From DATKPE01 sp035524335 (GTDB lineage Bacteria > Bacteroidota > Ignavibacteria > UBA10030 > SZUA-254), in the NCBI GenBank assembly GCA_035524335.1, contig DATKPE010000059.1, forward strand, positions 1-26,632: a stretch of DNA of 26,632 bases, read 5' to 3'. Positions 21,740 through 26,632 of the stretch are shown here, one piece after another. The position numbers were made by a program, and so were the translations under genes. Below the pieces are notes generated by a model that worked only from the letters and a program-made list of their open reading frames with translations, was not told where the DNA came from and ran no database searches. Every line of letters begins with the position of its first letter. Positions within the stretch are counted from its first letter, which is position 1.

Positions 21740-23053
21740 CTACGAACGTTTTCCCATCATGACGTACTCGCGCACCCCTTCGCCGACGTAGATCTGGCGG
21801 GGGCGGGCGATCTTCTGTTCCGCATCGAGGAGCATTTCCTCCCACTGTGCGACCCAGCCCGAGGTTCTGCCGATGGCGAACAGAACCGGGAACATTTCGA
21901 CCGGGAAGCCCATTGCCTGGTAGATCAGCCCCGAATAGAAATCGACGTTGGGGTAGAGCTTCCGCTTGATGAAGTATTCGTCCTCGAGGGCAATCCGCTC
22001 CAGCTCGAGGGCGATGTCCAGTTTCGGATTCCTGCCGGTCGCCTCAAACACCTCGTCGGCCAGCTTCTTGATGATCGTGGCGCGCGGATCGTAATTCTTG
22101 TAGATCCGGTGCCCGAAGCCCATCAGTTTGCCCTTTCCCTCCTTCACCGATTTGATGAAGGCCGGAATGGTGTTCTTCGAACCGATCTCGTCGAGCATGT
22201 AGAGGACCTCGGCGTTCGCGCCGCCGTGGAGCGGGCCGTAGAGCGCGGCCGCCGCGGCCGCCGTCGCAGAGTACGGATCGACGTACGAGCTTCCCACCCC
22301 GCGCATTGCGTTCGCACTGCAGTTCTGCTCGTGGTCGGCGTGGAGAATGAACAGAACGTCGAGCGCCCGCTCGAGCGTGGGATTCACCCGGTACTTGATT
22401 TCCGTCATTTTGAAAAGCATGTTGAGGAAGTTCCCCGCATAGCTCAGCTCGTTGTCGGGATAGACGTACGGACGGCCGACGCTGTGACGGTATGCGAACG
22501 CGGCGAGCGTCGGCATCTTGCCGACCAGCCGGTAAATCTGCAGTTTCCGCGATTCGGCGTCCTTGATGTTCTTCGCATCGGAGTAAAAGGTGGAAAGCGC
22601 TCCCACCGTGCTGACCAGCATCCCCATCGGATGCGCATCGTAGTGGAACCCGTCGACGAACTTCTTGATGTTCTCGTGAATCAGCGTGTGGGTCATGATG
22701 TGGTTGACCCACTCCTCGTACTGCGATTTGGTGGGGAGCTCGCCGTAGAGCAGGAGGTACGCCGTTTCAAGATAATTGCTCTTCTCCGCCAGCTGTTCGA
22801 TCGGATACCCCCGGTACCGCAGGATTCCCTTGTCGCCGTCGATGAACGTCACCTTGCTCCGGCACGAAGCGGTGTTCATGAATGCGGGATCGTACGTCAT
22901 CATCCCGAAATCGTCATCCTTCACCTTGATCTGACGGAGGTCCATCGCCCGGATGGTGTCGTCCTCAATTGGGATTTCATACTGCTTTCCGGTCCGATTG
23001 TCCGTGACCGATAATGTATTCTTACCGGCCGCCTGAGATTGTGCCGTTGCCAT
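21740..23053 (-). CDS. gltA: Citrate synthase
   Basis: Citrate synthase joins oxaloacetate and acetyl-CoA to open the TCA cycle. The 437-residue product has the size and N-terminal beta region of the hexameric bacterial form. The core segments are RGYPIEQLAE (81-90), LHADHEQNCS (237-246), GPLHGGAN with His276, GFGHRIYKNYDPRA with His315, and DFYSG with Asp371; the last three are the catalytic triad of the family. ATG 23053 is preceded by AGGAG with a seven-base spacer. A 247-base A+T-rich gap upstream separates it from the haem cluster, so it probably has its own promoter; downstream, terC follows after 39 bases. Confidence 0.97.
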   Translation of the reverse strand: MATAQSQAAGKNTLSVTDNRTGKQYEIPIEDDTIRAMDLRQIKVKDDDFGMMTYDPAFMNTASCRSKVTFIDGDKGILRYRGYPIEQLAEKSNYLETAYLLLYGELPTKSQYEEWVNHIMTHTLIHENIKKFVDGFHYDAHPMGMLVSTVGALSTFYSDAKNIKDAESRKLQIYRLVGKMPTLAAFAYRHSVGRPYVYPDNELSYAGNFLNMLFKMTEIKYRVNPTLERALDVLFILHADHEQNCSANAMRGVGSSYVDPYSATAAAAAALYGPLHGGANAEVLYMLDEIGSKNTIPAFIKSVKEGKGKLMGFGHRIYKNYDPRATIIKKLADEVFEATGRNPKLDIALELERIALEDEYFIKRKLYPNVDFYSGLIYQAMGFPVEMFPVLFAIGRTSGWVAQWEEMLLDAEQKIARPRQIYVGEGVREYVMMGKRS

Positions 23054-23300
23054 ATACCGTCTCCTGAAAAGAGGGATTGATAAGAAAGAAGAAATGCAGG
23101 AATTTGCGGTAATGTACGAATAATCCCCTGAATGAGCAATGAATAAAAGACATATTTACCGGAATATCTGAAATTCTATTCCAACCGGATGATGAAAACA
23201 AATCGTCTGAATTAATGAAAATAAATGAAAATTAATTCGGCCAAATTACTCCGATTTTATCTGATCTGCCCGAATCAAAGTCCTCTCCGTCCAATCGGCC
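23054..23300. other. A+T-rich intergenic region upstream of gltA
   Basis: No gene is seen between hemY and gltA. The DNA is much richer in A+T than its surroundings, as expected for the gltA promoter, although no clear -35/-10 pair stands out on the minus strand (TTGCTC, 17 bases, TACATT is a weak candidate). A perfect 8-base inverted repeat, GAATTAAT (23209-23216) with ATTAATTC (23231-23238), is the most regular element and could be an operator. Confidence 0.5.
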
Positions 23301-24737
23301 TCATTCCTCGCGGAGATAGGCCGCTATTCTGGTCGCCATCCGGTCGGCGCTCATCAGACAATCGCCGACCGATATTCCACCCCTGAAATTGGCGCAGAAG
23401 AACGAGCCCTGAAAATTCTGCTCGAACCGGTCGAGGACCCGGAGGACCTCCTGATAGCCGAGATTGTACTGCGGGATCGCCGTTTCCCAACGGACGATCC
23501 GGGAAAACTGCGGCGCGCCGGTGATCCCCATGATCGAGCCCAACTCCTCCGTGACAATCCGCGTCAGTTCTTCGTCCGATTGTGCGGCCAATTCAGGCTG
23601 TCTGGCGCCGCCGACAAACGATGTGAGCGCCGCATATCCCTCCGGCGCCCGGTCCGGAAAGAGCGCCGAGGACCAGATCGTTCCCAGGATCCGCCGCCGT
23701 TCCGCTTCCGGCACGAGAAAACCGAAACCGTCGAGCGGGATCGGGATCTGCTGTTTGCGAAAACCGAAAAAGATCTCGGCGACCGGCGGGTAGTAGACCG
23801 ACCGGAGCGCCGCCGCCGTCGCGGGGTCGATCGCCGACACGATGGATGCGGCCGCCGCCGCCGGCGTCGCAAGCACCACGGCGTCGGCCTGCTCTTCGAG
23901 GCCCGCGCCGTCCTGACGGAAGTAGACCGTGTAGACAGGGCGTCTCCCGGCCCGCGCGGGGATTATCCGCTCGACACAGCATCCGGGCCGGAACGAATTC
24001 CCGAGCCGTGCCGCCACCGCCGCGGGGAATTCCTGCATCCCACCGGCGAACGAAAACATCCTCGAACGGTCCTTTGCCGTCTCCTGCCGTGCCGCCCGTT
24101 CCCTGCGGCCCCGGATCATGCCGAGGATCAGGCCTCCGTACTTTTCTTCCAGTGCATAGAGCTTCGGGAAGGCGTGCCGGACAGAAAGTTTCGCCGGATC
24201 GCCCGCGAAGACCCCCGCGACGAACGGGTTGATGGCGTAGTCGAGAAATTCCCTTCCGAGCCGCCGCCGGACGAAGTCGGCAACCGATTCCTCCGTCTCC
24301 GCCCGCCCGGTGAACGGCTCGCCCAGAAGGCGGAGCTTTCCGGGGAGCGTCCAGAGCCGCGTCGCCAGAAATCCCCCGGCGGTCATCGGCAACGAATGCA
24401 GGCGTCCGCCACGCAGGATGTATCGGTTGTTGGACCGTTCGTCGGCGTACTGATGCCTGCCGAGTATGCCGAGTTCATCGAACAGCTGACGGAACAGCGG
24501 AGTGGTCTCGAGCGCGCTGTTGGGGCCGGTTTCCACTAGCCACCCTGCTTCCCGCACGCTCTTCATCGTTCCCCCCGGAAGCGGATCCCGTTCCAGAACG
24601 GTGACGGAGTATCCCTTTTTCTTCAGCCAGAAGGCGGCGCACAATCCGGAAATCCCGCCGCCGATCACAACGACCGATTTCCGGCGGAATTCCTCCTCCG
24701 GATGAGGGCGGTCGGCGCCTGCGGCCGTGCCGCTCAT
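23301..24737 (-). CDS. hemY: Protoporphyrinogen oxidase, oxygen-dependent HemY type
   Basis: HemY is a FAD enzyme that oxidises protoporphyrinogen IX to protoporphyrin IX with O2 at the inner membrane face. The 478-residue product opens with the dinucleotide-binding motif VVVIGGGISGLCAAF and then LERDPLPGGTMKSV, ETGPNSAL and INPFVAGVFAGDP. It ends with the FAD-contacting GGISVGDCLMSADRMA near the C-terminus, where the family usually has a small residue-rich GxxVxDC motif. The frame is open further upstream, but ATG 24737 is chosen because it overlaps the hemH stop by one base (TGATG) and the conserved N-terminus starts about 22 residues in. It is the last gene of the hemF-hemH-hemY run. Confidence 0.94.
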   Translation of the reverse strand: MSGTAAGADRPHPEEEFRRKSVVVIGGGISGLCAAFWLKKKGYSVTVLERDPLPGGTMKSVREAGWLVETGPNSALETTPLFRQLFDELGILGRHQYADERSNNRYILRGGRLHSLPMTAGGFLATRLWTLPGKLRLLGEPFTGRAETEESVADFVRRRLGREFLDYAINPFVAGVFAGDPAKLSVRHAFPKLYALEEKYGGLILGMIRGRRERAARQETAKDRSRMFSFAGGMQEFPAAVAARLGNSFRPGCCVERIIPARAGRRPVYTVYFRQDGAGLEEQADAVVLATPAAAAASIVSAIDPATAAALRSVYYPPVAEIFFGFRKQQIPIPLDGFGFLVPEAERRRILGTIWSSALFPDRAPEGYAALTSFVGGARQPELAAQSDEELTRIVTEELGSIMGITGAPQFSRIVRWETAIPQYNLGYQEVLRVLDRFEQNFQGSFFCANFRGGISVGDCLMSADRMATRIAAYLREE

Positions 24738-25735
24738 CACCGTGTCGCCGGAAGTGTGCGTGCGGCTTCCACGGTCAGATCCTTCAGACAGGCGATGAAT
24801 TTCGGATGGTCGTTCAGGGCGGGCATCATCTCGAAACGCTCGACGCCGAGATGCATCGCCATTTCCCGCGTCTCGATGTTGATCTCGTGCAGGGTCTCGA
24901 TATGTTCGGTGACGAACGCGACCGGCACGATGAGAAAATTTTTTCTCCCCCGTTCCGCCAGACTTTTCACCGTTTCGTTCAGCGACGGCTTGAGCCATTT
25001 GGCGGGACCGACCTTGCTCTGGAAGCAGAGGTGATGCGGCGAGGGCCATCGACCCTGCTCCAGCGTGCTCCGCACGGTCCGGGTGATGTGGCCGGGATAG
25101 GGATCTCCCCGGTTCACCAGGCTGAGCGGGATGCCGTGGGCGCTGAAGATGATGTCGATGTCGCCGGGCGGGATGCCGGAAAACCGCGCATAGGCCGCAG
25201 AGACATTTTCGGCGATCGCTCCGATGTAGAGCGGGTGACTTTCATAATGGTCGACCAGCGCGCAGGGGATCTCCGCCACTCCGTATTCCCGTGCCCGCCG
25301 GTTCCATTCGTTCAGGCTCGAGGCCGTGGTTGCGAGCGAATACTGCGGATAGAGCGGAAGAAGAACGATGCCGTCGTAGCCGCCGGAGCGGATGGCGGAG
25401 GCGGCTTCCGCCGTAAATGGCTTCCAATAGCGCATGGCGATGAAGACGTCCGCATCAAGAGCGCCGCTGAGGGACGCCGAGAGCGCATCGGCCTGGCGTT
25501 TCGTCAGTTCGAGAATCGGCGATTTTCCCCCGATCTCGCCGTAATGGAGGGCGACCGTTTTGCTCCGGGACGAGGAGATGATTTTCGCAAGAAGCCTCCG
25601 GGCGAGGAACGCGCCGGGGAAGTCGATGATGTCGGGGTCGCAGAACAGATTGTAGAGAAAGGGTTCGACGGCGTCGAGCGAATCGGGGCCTCCGAGCTGG
25701 AGGCAGACCACGGCGATTTTCCGGCCGGTGCTCAT
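24737..25735 (-). CDS. hemH: Ferrochelatase
   Basis: HemH inserts ferrous iron into protoporphyrin IX. The 332-residue product has the family start KIAVVCLQLGGPDSLDAVEPFLYNLF, LLPLYPQYS, the metal-site histidine in SAHGIPLSLVNRGDPY, QSKVGPAKWLKPSL, and the second metal-site segment PVAFVTEHIETLHEI with its conserved glutamate. There is no C-terminal cysteine cluster, so no iron-sulfur centre is expected. The start ATG 25735 overlaps the hemF stop by four bases (ATGA), and the stop overlaps the hemY start. These couplings place three successive porphyrin enzymes in one translation unit. Confidence 0.96.
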   Translation of the reverse strand: MSTGRKIAVVCLQLGGPDSLDAVEPFLYNLFCDPDIIDFPGAFLARRLLAKIISSSRSKTVALHYGEIGGKSPILELTKRQADALSASLSGALDADVFIAMRYWKPFTAEAASAIRSGGYDGIVLLPLYPQYSLATTASSLNEWNRRAREYGVAEIPCALVDHYESHPLYIGAIAENVSAAYARFSGIPPGDIDIIFSAHGIPLSLVNRGDPYPGHITRTVRSTLEQGRWPSPHHLCFQSKVGPAKWLKPSLNETVKSLAERGRKNFLIVPVAFVTEHIETLHEINIETREMAMHLGVERFEMMPALNDHPKFIACLKDLTVEAARTLPATR

Positions 25736-26632
25736 GCCCACTCTTTCGGGTGCCGGAGCACCTCGAGCAGTTCGCGCTCCCGGTCGCCTTCCGGAAAAGG
25801 ATCCTGATACTGCCAGCGGGCGGCGGGGGGAAGCGACATGAGGATCGAGGCGGTTCTGCCGCCGGTTTCGAGTCCGAAAAGCGTCCCCCGGTCGTGAAGG
25901 AGATTGAACTCCACGTACCGGCCGCGGCGGATTTCCTGCCACCGTTTTTCCCTCTCGCCCCACGCGTCGGCTTTCCGCCGTTCCACGATGGGGAGGTAGA
26001 TCCCGGGGAATCGTTCGCCGCAGAGCCGCACGAACCGGAAGAAGTTCTCCAGGCTGTCGCGGCAGTTATCAAAAAAAATTCCCCCGATGCCCCGTGCTTC
26101 GGCCCGATGGGGGAGATAGAAATATTCGTCGCACTGGCGCTTGAACCGGGGATACCAGGAAGCGTCGAATTGATCGCAGAGCGAGCGGAGGGCGGTGTGA
26201 AAATGAACCGCATCATCCCGGAACAGATAATACGGAGTGAGATCGGTGCCGCCGCCGAACCATGCCTCGCCGTTCTCCAGCTCCAGATAGCGGAGGTTCA
26301 TGTGGACGGTCGGAACCATCGGGCTCCGGGGGTGGAGCACAAGGGAGATGCCGGTGGCATAGACCGTCTGGGGGACGGCGCCGAGCCGTTCGGCAAGACG
26401 GGGTGACAGGTCGGAGTGGACCGCGGAGAAATTCACCCCCGCTTTTTCGTAAACCGCTCCTCCCTCCAGAATCCGGGTGCGTCCTCCCCCCGCGCGGGAA
26501 TTTCCCTCGGCGGCGGGAGCGAGTTCCCAGAGCTCTTCCACGAAGCTGTTCCTGCCGTCGGAACGTTCGAGTTCCCTGGTGATCGAATCCTGAAGCGTCC
26601 GGAAGCAGTGTTCCGCCGCGAACGCGGAAGGG
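25732..26632 (-). CDS. hemF: Coproporphyrinogen III oxidase, oxygen-dependent (N-terminus outside window)
   Basis: HemF uses O2 to decarboxylate coproporphyrinogen III to protoporphyrinogen IX. About 299 residues are visible and the frame stays open to the window edge. It begins in a helix (FAAEHCFRTLQDSITREL) that is close to the usual N-terminus, so only a few residues should be missing. Family segments are GGGRTRILEGGAVYEKAGVNFS, MNLRYLE, WFGGGTDLTPYY, IGGIFFD and YVEFNLLHDRGTLFGL. A start at GTG 26541 would cut off conserved sequence and is rejected. It leads the hemF-hemH-hemY cluster and makes the substrate of HemY. An upstream hemE is possible beyond the edge. Confidence 0.96.
   Translation of the reverse strand, partial: PSAFAAEHCFRTLQDSITRELERSDGRNSFVEELWELAPAAEGNSRAGGGRTRILEGGAVYEKAGVNFSAVHSDLSPRLAERLGAVPQTVYATGISLVLHPRSPMVPTVHMNLRYLELENGEAWFGGGTDLTPYYLFRDDAVHFHTALRSLCDQFDASWYPRFKRQCDEYFYLPHRAEARGIGGIFFDNCRDSLENFFRFVRLCGERFPGIYLPIVERRKADAWGEREKRWQEIRRGRYVEFNLLHDRGTLFGLETGGRTASILMSLPPAARWQYQDPFPEGDRERELLEVLRHPKEWA

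Noticed and set aside
21299..23014. A 571-codon plus-strand open frame opposite terC and gltA
   Set aside because: It is the mirror of two genuine genes and its product is a repetitive charged sequence with no motif.
1..26632. CRISPR arrays, tRNA or rRNA genes, insertion sequences, phage or toxin-antitoxin genes
   Set aside because: No regularly spaced repeats, cloverleaf-like segments, transposase motifs or terminal inverted repeats with target duplications were seen on either strand.

Overview
The window is a G+C-rich piece of a chromosome from a Gram-negative bacterium, most likely of the Bacteroidota/Chlorobiota/Ignavibacteria assemblage. The best taxonomic clue is the C-terminal sorting domain of the protein at 2823-4826, which has the NYPNPFNP motif, the VYNLIGQEV strand and a GVYFVR...KMVLLK ending. 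This is the type IX secretion (T9SS) signal as it is written in that assemblage. Both visible porphyrin oxidations use O2-dependent enzymes (HemF and HemY), which suggests an aerobic or facultatively aerobic life. This placement is inferred from motifs, not from a search.

Layout. (a) 1-2664, plus strand: the tail of an unidentified gene, a membrane-attached family-2 glycosyltransferase, and abutting queE-queC of 7-deazaguanine (queuosine) synthesis. (b) 2823-4826: a secreted multi-domain T9SS cargo ending in a strong terminator. (c) 5090-16965, plus strand: a complete-looking but compact type IV pilus (T4P)-like locus. It holds two tandem, non-canonical pilin-like proteins behind a candidate sigma-54 promoter, then PilC- and PilB-like genes, a 519-base gap with a near-consensus promoter, a PilT-like ATPase, a PilM-PilN fusion, a PilO-PilP-like fusion, a short secretin and a large outer-membrane-type lipoprotein with repeated beta-sandwich domains. 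A terminator at 16991-17023 closes it. (d) 26632-17037, minus strand, converging on the pilus locus: hemF-hemH-hemY (overlapping genes), gltA, a translationally coupled terC/hemerythrin/hydrolase trio, and hemB-hemL.

How it fits together. The pilus locus encodes subunits, inner-membrane platform, extension and retraction motors, alignment complex and outer-membrane channel. The four usual alignment-complex proteins are condensed into two polypeptides. No prepilin peptidase is seen, and the pilin-like N-termini lack the usual long basic leader and Glu5. The pilins are separated from the machine genes by a strong terminator, as expected if subunits are made in excess. The minus-strand genes supply 5-aminolevulinate (HemL), porphobilinogen (HemB) and late haem steps (HemF, HemY, HemH), plus citrate synthase for the TCA cycle.

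The most unusual content is the pilus locus: the pilin N-terminus, the PilMN and PilOP fusions, the reduced secretin and the terminal lipoprotein. I saw no rRNA, tRNA, CRISPR array, insertion sequence or phage gene.
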